Below, one piece after another: positions 35,501-46,352 of a stretch of DNA of 64,000 nucleotides. The position numbers were made by a program, and so were the translations under genes. Origin of the DNA: Gyromitra esculenta (taxonomy: Eukaryota > Ascomycota > Pezizomycetes > Pezizales > Discinaceae); assembly GCA_038503075.1 (NCBI GenBank), contig JBCAML010000013.1, forward strand, positions 1,178,001-1,242,000, given 5' to 3'. Within the stretch, counting starts at the first letter, position 1. Each line of letters opens with the position of its first letter. The notes under the pieces are model-generated. The model did not search any database. It was not told where the DNA came from and worked only from the letters and a program-made list of their open reading frames with translations.

Positions 35501-36953
35501 TTGCATTTATGTCGCTCCTCTCCATTTGCAAAATGACTTTAAATTTACATTTTCCTACGTCGATGATTTTGCAATCACGGTCTTCTCCATGTTATCCAGA
35601 AGAAACGCCAAACTCCTTGAAAAGACTGCGCACAATATCAACCAGATCGGCCAGGCTATCAAGGTTAGCTTTTTCATTCCAAAAACAGAACTTATCCACT
35701 GGACAATAATCCACAATAGATTTCCACCAACCCCTGGCGCCGCTATTAGTATTAATGGCCACACCTTTGCACCCCTCACATGTGTTAGATGGTTAGGGTT
35801 TTGGTTATCCTACAATTTTAACACCAACTCACACTTCCTCAAACGACTCTCCTCGACCCAAAAAGCCTTTTTTGCTATCAAATCTCTTTCTCCCTCCAGC
35901 TCCGGGCTAACCAGCCACAATGCTCGCAAACTCGCTATGGGGCTTATTCGACCCATCCTCTCATATGGCATGAATGTTTTCACACCATCCTCATCGATTT
36001 TAAACAAAATAAACCCCTTTTGGAATGGTGTCCTAAGGTGGATTACAAATTGTTTCTCTTCAACCAATATTGGAGCCCTAACAAGGGAAGCCTCCCTTCC
36101 TCCTATGCTACCATTTGCCCAGTACCTTAAACGACGCCATGCTATTCGCATTGCTACCCTACCTGTACTATTCAACCCTGCTTCAGCACGTCTTCCCCCA
36201 AACTTTCAAGCGGACGGCACACCTCTTCCTCTACTAAGAATACACCTGAAAGGCCTTGGAGCCAGAAGACCTAGACCATGGAATTCAAGCGCCAAAAGTC
36301 GTGTACTTCCCTTAATCATCGATTCCTTTGCAAATGAAGCATGGAATTACCTCACCGCCAACTACTATCCGGGTGCCTCCGGTCCTATTCTGGATAAACC
36401 CAACCCAAATCGCGCAATGATAATCAAAGCCAGTAACGCAGCTATCACATCCCAACTTATTACAGATTGGGACTCTTATGCCCCTTGTCCCGATTATTAC
36501 CCTTACCATACTTCAACGCTACCTCACCCATTCATGAAATTTTCGAAATTCATGGCCGGACACCTACATCAAATGAGAGCACATAAAAGCTGCCTCAAAG
36601 CTCATACTTCTTGGTCTCACAATGGCCCTTCAACATGTCCCCTTTGCGGCGACAATTTTCAAAACTTTTCTCACGCTATTTTACATTGTTTTGCGCTGTC
36701 ATCCAAACAAAATTTATTTATTCCCTTTATAAATTCCTTAGATGCAGACTCTCCAATTTGGAACAACATTCCATCCCTAATTGCTCTTGCTGAATTTATT
36801 TCGAAAACAAGAACAAATTTTCCCCCAATTAAAGAAACTGTTTTATCAGATCTTTCGTCTTCTGGCTTATCAGATATATTATCATCTGTCTCCTTAAATT
36901 CTACATCATCTCTTTCATCTTTGTTAAATTTTTTTGATTTAATGGAAGGTTAA
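32578..36953 (+). pseudogene. LINE ORF2: AP-like endonuclease plus reverse transcriptase
   Basis: Coding parts 32578-33340 and 34294-36953 join in frame (about 1140 residues) across the 948-bp LTR. The endonuclease shows HNCARS, QDPYLW, GDFNIHHP and SDHIPI. The reverse transcriptase shows FLDIKGGFDNV, GVPQGSPISPLLF and the catalytic YVDD. A C-terminal CPLCGDNF...H...HC zinc-like motif closes the protein; no RNase H domain is evident. ORF2 starts two bases after the ORF1 stop, suggesting coupled translation. One nonsense codon, TAG at 34932-34934, replaces a probable Trp (TGG to TAG). Apart from that and the LTR it is open throughout. Confidence 0.9.
33341..34288. mobile_element. Solo LTR (948 bp), TG...CA ends, duplication CTTTA
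   Basis: CTTTA flanks both sides (33336-33340 and 34289-34293). The element starts TGTAAGACC and ends TATAACA, the classical LTR ends. It carries no coding domain. Its strand is not determinable from the ends alone. It splits LINE ORF2 between the endonuclease and reverse transcriptase. Confidence 0.85.
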
Positions 36954-37185
36954 CCATTTCACGTTAGTATTTGTTTTATGGCATGTGTTTGCCTATTAGG
37001 GAATCTCTGTTTAAGAAAAGTTTTTCAGTTATAAAAGTTTTGTTTTATTTGTTTGGAGGGTTGAGGGTTTTTAGGGTTTTGTTCACGCTATAACTTCGGT
37101 TGCATGTGATATTCTTGTACCATCTATACAAAACAATGAAACTATGATTTAACAAAAAAAAAAAAAAAAACCTTGTATCTCATTC

Positions 37186-38128
37186 GGAATCCTAAGCTTA
37201 AATAATACTCGATCGCGGTCCAAAACTCCAACACGGATTGTTTCTACGCCTTTTTCTGGACGTTAGTTAGGTTATGTAGAGGCTATTATAATTAGTATAC
37301 CGGAGATGGCCTAGATTTGCTTCCTTCCTATAGCTTGTTAATGCCTAGGAATGGGATAAAAAACTAGTGGGACGAACTAAGCTCTAAAGGCACCGTATTC
37401 GATCCTCAGCTCACTTCATTCGCCCTTGATTACCTTACTGATTGTTAAGTGTCTTAACTACAATCCAATCCACCAGCTATCTCCCCGCAGTACTAGGCGA
37501 GGCTCCTCTATTAAAACTACTTGGAAATAGAAAAGTCTTACATGAGGTATACGTGTGAAAAAAAACTTGAGTCCTCCTCAGTCTCTCTTAGTGATTCCTA
37601 CATCGCAACTCACTATATGTATATTCCACGGTCGGTAAGGGGTTTTACTGGTATCAATAACGAAATACTCCTCGCTTAGGCACTCTCCGCCTAGTAAACA
37701 AGCATTTAGGATCCTTGAGGTGAGTTTGTGTTACGGGCCTTTATACAGTCGCCATTGAAATGCCTGGGTAGTCCTTTAACTATCTTTTCCGAGTGATTGT
37801 TGTCTCTATCGCAGGGAGACCATAACTTCCTAGAATACGATTCAGCTCAGCTGAATTGGCTCTACCAATATCGACCAACGTCACGAGAAGTTTTAGATGT
37901 CTTCGTTCTGGGAGGCTTAAGGGTGATCAGCTAGGGTGATCCACGAAACACGGCCGTTAGACGATCTAGAATGGTGTGAAATCCGTGGGACTCTCTCTCT
38001 TCAAAATCTACTTCCTATTATATAGCCTTAAATATGGCCCTTTTGGATATATTTGCCATTTTCTACATATACGGGTACCCCAATATATCTTTCAGTGTAT
38101 TAGCGTTGTGACATTCGTGTTTGCTGAG
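37186..38128. other. Spacer between the LINE and a solo LTR
   Basis: AT-rich, no open frame with a domain. No clear repeat boundaries seen. Confidence 0.5.
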
Positions 38129-38539
38129 TTTCATGGATAACTGTTTTCGTTGGTTCGTCAGGTACAGGGGTACAAGGTTGTTGTGTTACGTTGTTGTTCC
38201 TTGTGTTTCTTTGGGTTTCCGTTGCAATGAGTCAAGTCTTTGTCATCGAACGAGTTAGAATGTGGTATATAAGCGAAGGGATTCCCCCTCTTGTTGTACT
38301 TTTCCTTCTTCTTTCTTTAAGCAACGTCTTCTATTGTACACTCATTGTATCTTACGAATACAACCTCGGATTACACCTCGTAATCTTTCGCTGTCGCCGT
38401 CTTCAAGTCATTATAACTTGAACCACTAGTAGAGCCTGTAGAATCTTCATACATTTTCCTGTCGTTGGTTTCTCGTCCAAGTAACACTGCTTATCTCGGG
38501 GGATACCTGAGAGCTTGGCGAGAATCTCGCTCCTTGAGA
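38129..38539 (+). mobile_element. Solo LTR (411 bp), duplication CTGAG
   Basis: Perfect CTGAG duplications at 38124-38128 and 38540-38544. Same length and almost the same sequence as the LTR at 29851-30261, with the same TTTCATGG start, TATATAAG box and CTTGAGA end, so both are probably young insertions of one family. Confidence 0.9.
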
Positions 38540-39060
38540 CTGAGGGTGAATTAATTTCCCAAGCGCCTCGATCAAGCTATCTCGAGCTACCTCGAGCTAC
38601 ACCCTAAAATTCACGAGGCACTTCGAGACCTACCATATTGCTTGTGCTCCCTTCTTGCACATGATGACCTGCTAAAGGGCATTTAGCGCCCCAGTCCGCC
38701 AATATTTCGAACTTAGGTTAATGGATAAAATTTTTGTATTTAAGAACTTAGGCAGGGTGGATTAAATAATAGTCTTTTAAGCTCTTTCTTTGTACATGAT
38801 GGCATGCTCAAGGTCATCAATGTCTCTCATTTGCTCATATCTCGACAATCGTATTTTTGCCATTGTATTTAAGCGGTGAAACTGAATTACGATCAGCCAC
38901 GTGATGTCATTGTCATTGACGCCTCTTATTTATCTGTGAGCTAACGATGTATGTCGTCTACGACTCATGATCATGGCGTCACGAGCTTAATATATTTGGC
39001 AAGTTGATCAAACGACCCACTCCGTTCTTGTGAACATTTGGCGTTGCTGCCAATGCCTCT

Positions 39061-39642
39061 TGTTGGAATATAGGGTGACTCTGTATATTTCCTAATTTGT
39101 TTGTATTATTGTTTATCTCCATGCATATATTACAGGATATTGGGACGCATAGATAACGGAGTTATTTTATTTACATATTTGGGTTTAATAGTCTAATCTT
39201 TTACTTTGTTATAGATACGGGACGTCATATCTCGTTTATACTTGCTATATTAATACGTTGCATAGGAAATGAGTCATGTATACACAGCCGAAACGTTCCG
39301 TTATCTTTTATGTAACACAACTCATGTTTTTCCTTGTTTTTACGTTTACTTGGCAATATTTCGGGGTCAAAAGGCTTTCCCACCTATATTTTTTACCACG
39401 GTCGGAGAATAGCTGCTTGTGTATAAATACTGTATACTTTTCTCAGTTATCTTCTTCTGTTGTTCAGACAATCATCGATAGTCAATCAAGACTTTAGACC
39501 TAAACTAAAATCCTCCTATTTTCGTTTATATCTCGTCTTCTTCAGAGATTATAGTCACTTTGCTCCTCTTATAAAAGATTCCGACCTTAGATACACTCGA
39601 GACTCATCACTCTTGCTGTTCTTCCGCTGTTATTGATTTCCA
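39061..39642 (+). mobile_element. Solo LTR (582 bp), Copia-like, duplication CCTCT
   Basis: Starts TGTTGGAATA, ends TTTCCA, and is flanked by CCTCT at 39056-39060 and 39643-39647. TATAAATAC near 39424 is a good promoter box. The TGTTGGAATA start is common in Copia LTRs (family knowledge); no internal region remains. Confidence 0.75.
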
Positions 39643-39647
39643 CCTCT

Positions 39648-40751
39648 TGGTTATCCATTTCAATACCTCTTTATTATACAAAGGCCTGATGAATTAGATC
39701 GTCTATCAACCCAGTTCACCCATACTTTGAGCCTATTTGTTGATAGTGTTGTTTAGACAACTAGCTCGATCGAGGTGGTCCAAAGGAATCACCTCCAGCT
39801 CCTTTTCACTATACGTGATGGTTTTCTGGAAATATCAAGACCCCAGAGTGACTATATTTCAAACCGTATTAAACGGTCAGGGTGCGGAAAATATTGACTC
39901 GAACTGTTCCAAGGCTATCAAACTGCGAATAAGACTACAGGGTAGCAAGCTGGCCTGAGTGCTTTGCTTGAGTAGTAGTATGGATTGCCATATATGTATT
40001 TCCCTACCATCACTCTCAGACGCGAAATTGTTTGATGCGTGGTCCATCCGATACCTAATCAAATTTTCTGCCTTCAAGGCTTTAGCACATCGACCCTGGA
40101 ACGGGTTTCGAATCCTACAATAAGGTATTAAAAAACTGCGAGTTTCGTCGGTTGATAGGGGGAGCCGAGTTTCCCACTCAGCGTCACGCAGAGTCGTATA
40201 GGAAGGGTATAAGGATGTAGTGATGTGAGGCTGTACGTGGTGCTTGGATACGATACGGCGTGATGAGTCGAACGCATAGTAGTCGTAGATGCATGATTCC
40301 GCGTAGTTTCGCGGATGTATATTCTTCCTAAAAAGTGTTTTCTACATTTTTTTCAGTTCCTCGCTGGTCTGTTTGTTTGGTGGGTATACAGGGCTATTCT
40401 GGTGGAGTTCATTTGCAACTGAGGCTGTAGTCTGTTCAGGTCGATAAAATCACCAGCTTATTATTCGGAAATTAGTACAATTCCGTCCAAATGGGTGTGT
40501 AAAGCACGAAACTTGGCGCCAAGTATTGAAGACTGGTCACGAGACAGCGATCATGAACCATGATGGCCCAAGGGCATAGACTATCTTCGGCCTATATTGC
40601 CCATCTACTAATATATATGATGGGAACTCTATTCTCTTATTTTCTCCCTCTCTTCGCTACTTTACGCTATATACGTCCTATATAATCAATTCATTTATAA
40701 TTTGAAGTCATAAATGATCACTCGGCGTTGCTAAGCTTTTCCTATTGTAAT
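39648..40751. other. Gene-free spacer
   Basis: No coding or RNA gene seen. A TTTCGAATCC word near 40110 resembles a B box, but no tRNA fold can be drawn. Confidence 0.5.
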
Positions 40752-40957
40752 ATTGGGGCACGTAGGGAGGAATAGAAGACTCGATTGCTTGATTGCTTAG
40801 GCTTGCGTGCTTGCTAGAGGTGGGCATACGACCCCTATCTAAATAGCTCTTCGGGTGCCCGTGTGCCCGTGTGCTCGGGTACCTGTCTCTCAATCATTTC
40901 CGACTCCGAAGCCACACCCGTGGAGGCACCCCGTATTAGGAAGCTTCTCCAACATTT
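40752..40957 (+). repeat. Left arm of a long inverted repeat (partner 43899-44110)
   Basis: About 206 bp whose reverse complement recurs at 43899-44110 with a modest number of mismatches and small indels. Both arms share the run from ATTGGGGC through CTCAATCATTTCCGACTCCG to the CTTCTCCAACATTT end. Either one element inserted twice in opposite orientation or the arms of a composite unit. Confidence 0.85.
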
Positions 40958-41385
40958 CCCATCGGAGTTTTAGACCAGGACGCAGATCTAGATACTTCGA
41001 ATTCCAGCGCTCCTGTGGCTGCTTAGCCTTTGAGCTCAAACCTGTATGATTAAGTTGTGGGTAGTGGTTCTTGAGCAAAAGATAGAGCGGTAACATAAAC
41101 TGGGGTGAAAGGGATCTTTTATCTATGGAGGGTTGCCACCGTTTTCTGATTTTACTCAACTAGAGAGTGTTGTAGTCACGCAACTCCTCAAGCTGTTGGA
41201 TATATAGAATATATCTATAGGCTTCCTAGGGTCCACGTCCCCGACGGGATCCCGAATAACTTGGAAGTTTTAGCTACTATGGGTTCTCGGGCCGAACTAT
41301 TCAGCTCCCAAAGAATCCCTATAATACCGGTTGTATGACTCCATTGAGAGTGTATATATAGGAGTTCTATGCCCATCCTTTCGTT

Positions 41386-41475
41386 AGGGTTTTGTTTACG
41401 CCATAACTTCGGTTGCATGTGATATTCTTGTACCCATACAAAACAATGAAACAATGATTTAACAAAAAAAAAAAA
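41386..41475 (+). mobile_element. 5'-truncated LINE copy (90 bp) with perfect 16-bp duplication
   Basis: The sequence matches the last ~90 bp of the LINE at 37070-37170 (GTTGCATGTGATATTCTTG and the A-tail). TGCCCATCCTTTCGTT is repeated exactly at 41370-41385 and 41476-41491. This is the usual product of aborted target-primed reverse transcription. Confidence 0.92.
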
Positions 41476-41962
41476 TGCCCATCCTTTCGTTTACCTTTCT
41501 CTCACTCTCTGTACTATATTCTGCATACCTAATACTATTCATTCTATTCGACGCTGGCCTTTTGTAGTACACGCAATTCGGAGTCAACACCTAGCCCTAA
41601 TCCTAATGGCGTGGTAGGAACGGTGAGGAAACGGGGGGGCTTTTTGATTACATTATCTGGTACGTTGTTGGCATGATCACATAACGCGACTACAAGTTTA
41701 AATTAATGCCCTGCGCAAATGAATTTTACTTACATGTACTTAATTAATGTCTTTACGCGAAAATGTAAATTCCGAGTGATAGATCATGTTGCGGCTGTTG
41801 CCGCTCCACCGAATTTGTGCATGCGCTCCCTGCGCGTGCGGGGTTGATGGGAACTACCATAAGATAATGAGTCTATTACCTTGCTTTACATAGTATGTGT
41901 TGGTATCATCATTTACTTTCTCGATTGAGGGTTAACCAATAGGGCAGTACCCGGAGATTACC

Positions 41963-42570
41963 ATGGCCACCATAAACTTATCGGAGCTGGATCGCTACAA
42001 ACTAGAAATTAATCTCGGCGAAGACAATGACTATGTTATTCATAAAACACAGTATGAGCTCGATCATACAACCTAGCAGCTGGAGATTGAAGCTGGGGCG
42101 AAATGGACTGATGGGAAAAAGCTTGGTACTGGAAGATTTGGTTCTGTCACACTCTCAAGAGAACGAAAGTGGAAAGCTAAGGGTAGTCAAAAAGATACAT
42201 CGAAGGGAGGCCGACTTCTCTCGAGAACTGAAAGCGTTATTAGGTTTGGTAGATGTTTGCGTTCACAGGTCCCGAAAAGTTGAGTATATTGGGGCTAAAA
42301 GTAAAATTTATTAGCATCAAGATCTATTTATACGATTTTTTGGATGGTATGAGGATAGCGGCTTTATCTTTATCGCAATGGAATATATTGCTCTTGGAGA
42401 CTTAAGCCAGTACCTCAAAGACCGGGATCCGAATGTAAGAAGTAATCCAAAAGAGATCACCCGACAGCTTTTCGGGGGCCTTGTAGTAAGATGTATCGAT
42501 GGTCATGATGAGAGGAGAGACAGATTCTCAATCGGTCTCCTCCGGCTCTTACATGTATACACCAGCTAGT
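41963..42570 (+). pseudogene. Protein-kinase relic (N-lobe of a Ser/Thr kinase)
   Basis: A good ATG context (ACCATGG) opens a frame with an in-frame TAG after 37 codons. It then shows KKLGTGRFGSV (glycine loop), and in a second frame LRVVKKI (the Lys strand) followed by FSRELKALLGL (the helix C Glu). A third frame reads RFFGWYEDSGFIFIAMEYIALGDLSQYL, the hinge region. The catalytic HRD loop is garbled near 42505-42540 and the C-lobe is absent. At least two frameshifts and several stops make it non-functional. The motif order matches a filamentous-fungal Ser/Thr kinase family known from general experience. Confidence 0.85.
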
Positions 42571-42994
42571 TTATCATGACAAACAAAGCCCGGAGCTTGG
42601 TTCTGGAGAAAGATAAATCTAAGCATAGTTTTAGAACTTATATAATTATTTAATTTATAGTACATAGCTTCCCCAACCCGATTTGGGAAATTCGATGCCT
42701 TTTCCTATTTCTCTCCTAACATCAGTCTAGCTAGGTCGATGGATCAAGCCTTAGGGTCATCCCGTCCCATCCCGCTTCTCACCTGCTTTTTTCGATCCCT
42801 TTATTCTACTGTATCGAAAATTGGGAAACATCTAGTCAAACGGAATAGATACCAGGGATTTAAACATATACTTACTACTTCTAGCTCCACCTATCCGCCA
42901 TGTGATCCTTATCACCGAAGCAAGGCCTTACCACCAGTGCTGCTATTTGTATAATTTAATGCTAATTAGCAATCTAGCCCCTCTCTAAAAGGTG

Positions 42995-43640
42995 TGGAAA
43001 TGCATCAGTAAATGCATCATTCATTTGGTGGGGAAAATCGTAGCGAAATGTGTTGGCAAATGTGTAATAAGACTAGCAAGGGGCAAATATCTTACTATTG
43101 GGAAATGGAGGTGGTAATGCATCAAATTTGTATGGGGGAAACGCATCAGGAAACGAATCAGGGAATGCATCAGGGGATGCATTAGGAGATGCACCAAAGT
43201 TAATAGTACTCTGGGAAAAAAACGCAAAATGCAGGAGTTGAACCCTGGGACCCAGATCTTTTAACCTCGTCATTACCACTAAAGCTACAGTTTAATATCC
43301 AGAATTACTAAAAATGTCTTTAAACCCTGGTAAACTTTCCCGACGACTTTTCCGGGCACACATTTGTTTACCCCTTTCCCTACCCCTTTCCCAAATGCCC
43401 ATTATGTTTATCTCTTTGTTTATCCTTTACCCTAAAAATCTTCCAAATACACATTATGTTTATTCTTTTTCCAACACCTTTCCATAGAAGAAATGTGTTA
43501 TAAATTGTAAATGTGTTAGTAAATGCACTAGGAAATGTATACCACGATGCATTTTCACACAACATGCCCTGGGAATGCATCATCTTGTGCCATTTCCCAC
43601 TTTCCTTGTATAGGTAATGTATCAAATGATGCATTTCCGC
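42995..43640. repeat. Decayed tandem repeat of ATGCATCA-type units
   Basis: The words GGAAATGCATCA, GGGGATGCATTA and close variants recur many times at 42995-43195 and again at 43495-43640, in irregular spacing. It looks like an old minisatellite interrupted near 43200-43490 by a tRNA-like segment and T/C-rich DNA. Confidence 0.65.
43231..43290 (-). pseudogene. tRNA-like relic or SINE head
   Basis: Read on the minus strand it has an A-box-like TAGCTTTAGTGGTAATGACG and a T arm CAGG-GTTCAACT-CCTG spaced as in a tRNA. The anticodon stem cannot be closed and the acceptor stem is missing, so it is a relic. Confidence 0.5.
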
Positions 43641-43898
43641 ACCTTAATGTGGAGCCTGTAATTCGGAAAATCTGTATTTTATGTCTTTCTTTATGCTTTC
43701 CCTCTAATGCCTTTCCTTGCACAATAGAGCTGAGCTAGTCTCTAACGCAATGTTGTAAACATGTCAATAAATATATGAAAACTGACTTTACCTGGTATAC
43801 GGCTGTACACGTAGTCTGCGCACATAGATACGCTAAAATCATCTATCTTTTTCTCCTATACTAAAACAACTCCCTAAATTATTAAACTTATTCTGAAC

Positions 43899-44110
43899 AA
43901 ATGTTGGAGAAGCTTCCTAATACGGGGTGCTTCTACGGGTGTGACTTCGGAGTCGGAAATGATTGAGAGACAGGTGCCCGAGCACACGGGCACTCGAGCG
44001 CCCGAGAGAGAGCTATTTAGATAGGGGCCGTATGCCCACCTCTAGCAAGCACGAAAGCAAGCCCAAGCAATACAAGCAATCGAGTCCTCTATTCCTCCCT
44101 ACGCCCCAAT
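43899..44110 (-). repeat. Right arm of the long inverted repeat (partner 40752-40957)
   Basis: Inverted copy of the left arm, starting at AAATGTTGGAGAAGCTTCC. The two arms enclose about 2.9 kb containing the LINE fragment, kinase relic and minisatellite. Confidence 0.85.
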
Positions 44111-45520
44111 AACACAACAACAAATAATCGTAGCTGTCCGAGTGACTGCGTATGATCGCCTTAGCCCAACCACAATACGTGCACCATATACATCGAGCCA
44201 AAGCATGATGAATTCGGGTGGGTTTTAACCACTGAAAATATTTTATATTTAAAGAAAATTTAGAGACTTGATTGCTTGACTCACTAAGAGGCTTCCCCGC
44301 TGATCACGCCCCTCACACAACTTTCACCAAATATCTATCCTAAACTTGCTGCTATTCTTCGAGTTCGATCTATACAATGGTACTTTCTACTATGAGCCGC
44401 CAGGGTGTCACTGCAACACTTTCCAGCATCAGGTAGGTAAAATTACGATATCTCCTTACTATGTCTAGAAATGGTCGTATGGCATTGTTAGAGCATGCTC
44501 CTTAACAACTAACGGCGCACGGTAAACGGAGCACCGCATAGAAGAGGATAGAAAAACCAGGAGGAGAAGTATCTTTGTTGAGGAACCAACGTATATAGAT
44601 CCCAAGATCTCGAGTATCCTACCCAAGTACTCAATTGATTGAGCCCCGATAAGTATTCTACAGTAGCCATAGCAGTGTAATTTTTCGGCCTCTGCAGGAA
44701 TCCGGATGCCTAGCAATATCAATATTTAGGTGGGAAATGAAATATAGTGTCAAAAGGGCGAGCTATAGTATATTTTAGTTTTGAGAAGGTTACAGTCCGG
44801 ATAGAGATTGCATGTGCCCGGTGGGCTACGTGTATCTAAATAAACCTCCAGCAGCACACAACAAACCAGATCGCGGAGCATTAGCTACAGCTCAGCCCCC
44901 CCAACCTTGTTTAAAGTAATTAAACATTTCTAGCAATGACTTGAAGCTTGTAGTTAGTATATTTAATATTCCTAATGCCCAGTGCCTTAGATGAAATTAA
45001 TATCATAACCCTAACCCTCAATATTCAGTACGGGGGAGCTTGTCCAAATACGCAACTGCCTTTGTCCTTTCGTATTGTACTAATAACGGCAACCCTCTTG
45101 GGAAGACGTGAAAAAACACACTAATTACGACCACCCCACACTCTACCGAAAGCTATATCCACCCTAACAATGCAGATGTATCACAGCTCCTCACTCGCGT
45201 TATTGCGGCTCCAGCCTTCCCACCTCACACGTCCAACAGAATGCCTCGTCCCATCCTGAAGGCCACACAGCGCCCCGTATCTCAGGAGAACAACAGATAT
45301 CCGATACATGCTCGCGCACTGACCCGTTGTGATCTTGCCCGAAACATCCAAACCTCGGTAAGCGTGCGTGCGTGCTCGAGGATCACGCACCCTAACCCCG
45401 CGCTGATCACACCCCCTTTCCGCGGAATTTCCTTTCCCACAAACCCACCCTCTTCTTCTAGCTCTGATTTTTTTTTTCCCCTCCTTCGACACTTGCTTTC
45501 CACACACACCACACACCAAC
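44111..45520. other. Spacer and 5' flank of the dual-specificity phosphatase gene
   Basis: No supported gene. A short CCCTAACCCTCAA telomere-like word lies near 45009. Pyrimidine-rich DNA at 45400-45510 directly precedes the phosphatase start and probably is its promoter or 5' UTR. Confidence 0.5.
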
Positions 45521-46352
45521 ATGTCTTCAAGAACAAGAAAAATGGCTCCAGTAATAACGTACTCGAGTGCTGATAATTTTCATGAATGCGACTGCCATCA
45601 CCACGGTCACCCCAATCTCGATGAAATCTACCCGAACCTGTTTCTCGGAAAGTTCGTTGATATTCCTACACCTATACCCACCTGTGGATTTCGTTTTGGC
45701 TCTGGGAATATTCTGGCTAACTGGGTTTATAGTTTGGATGCTGCGGAGTCTGCAGAAACACTGATGGAGAATGGGATCACACATATTATATCCGTTGTTT
45801 CGCACATGCCGGCGATTCCGGAGGAGCTGGATATAAAACACAAGTACTATGAGATCCGCGACGACCATGAAGCAGACCTACTTGGGATATTGCCAGAGGC
45901 CGTTTTGAGGCTGGGGTGGATCCTCACGCATGGGGACTGTGGGTTGGACGGGAAAGGGGGGAGGAGTAAGGTTCTGGTGCATTGTTGCATGGGAATGAGT
46001 CGGAGTGGGGCTGTGGTGATTGGTTATGGTTTGTTTCTCTACCCTATCTATTCACTTCTTTTACAGGATTTTAGTCGGAAGGGTAGACTTTTGGTGGTTT
46101 TGGGGATGGTGTTAACTAGCTACGAGTGTAGTTATGCAACTGGAGAAGTACAGCTTCGAAAAAGCTCTAGAGAAGGTGAAGGAGAAACGACATATCGTGC
46201 GGCCGAACTCTCACTTTGTCGAGCTGTTGAGGTTATGGGGGAAGGTGCGATATAGCCCCTGGTGCGGAGAGGAGATACCAAAACGAAAGAAACTGGAAGT
46301 GGAGAGCGAGTGGGTGGAGATTGCGGACGAGGAGGATGAGTGGGTGATGTAG
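45521..46352 (+). CDS. Dual-specificity protein phosphatase
   Basis: Three exons (45521-45651, 45733-46028, 46132-46352) join in phase to 215 residues. Removing the first intron (81 nt, no stop, so it reads through) gives IYPNLFLGN-LDAAESAETL, the standard N-terminal phosphatase strand; leaving it in inserts 27 odd residues. The signature VHCCMGMSRSGAVVIGY (catalytic Cys128) is intact. IRDDHEADLL supplies the general-acid Asp, and the second junction restores GY-VMQLEKYSFEKALEKVKEKR with IVRPN, as in the family. A Cys/His-rich N-terminus (HECDCHHHGH) and an acidic Glu-rich C-terminus (EWVEIADEEDEW) flank the domain. Expected role is dephosphorylation of pTyr/pSer/pThr substrates; the partner is unknown. 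ATG at 45545 is an alternative start. Confidence 0.9.

Larger units (their letters stand above)
29675..37185 (+). mobile_element. Full-length LINE (non-LTR retrotransposon) with 15-bp target-site duplication
   Basis: The duplication lies at 29675-29689 and 37171-37185 (CCTTGTATCTC[G/A]TTC, one mismatch). Between them is a 5' UTR, ORF1 (gag-like), ORF2 (endonuclease plus reverse transcriptase), a 3' UTR and an A-tail ending at 37170. Subtracting four inserted solo LTRs and their 5-bp duplications leaves about 5.3 kb, a normal LINE size. The intact 5' end and recognisable duplication suggest it inserted as a complete copy. A 90-bp 3' fragment of the same family sits at 41386-41475. Confidence 0.92.

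Noticed and set aside
40090..40130. TTTCGAATCC T-loop-like word
   Set aside because: Stems do not pair; no anticodon arm.
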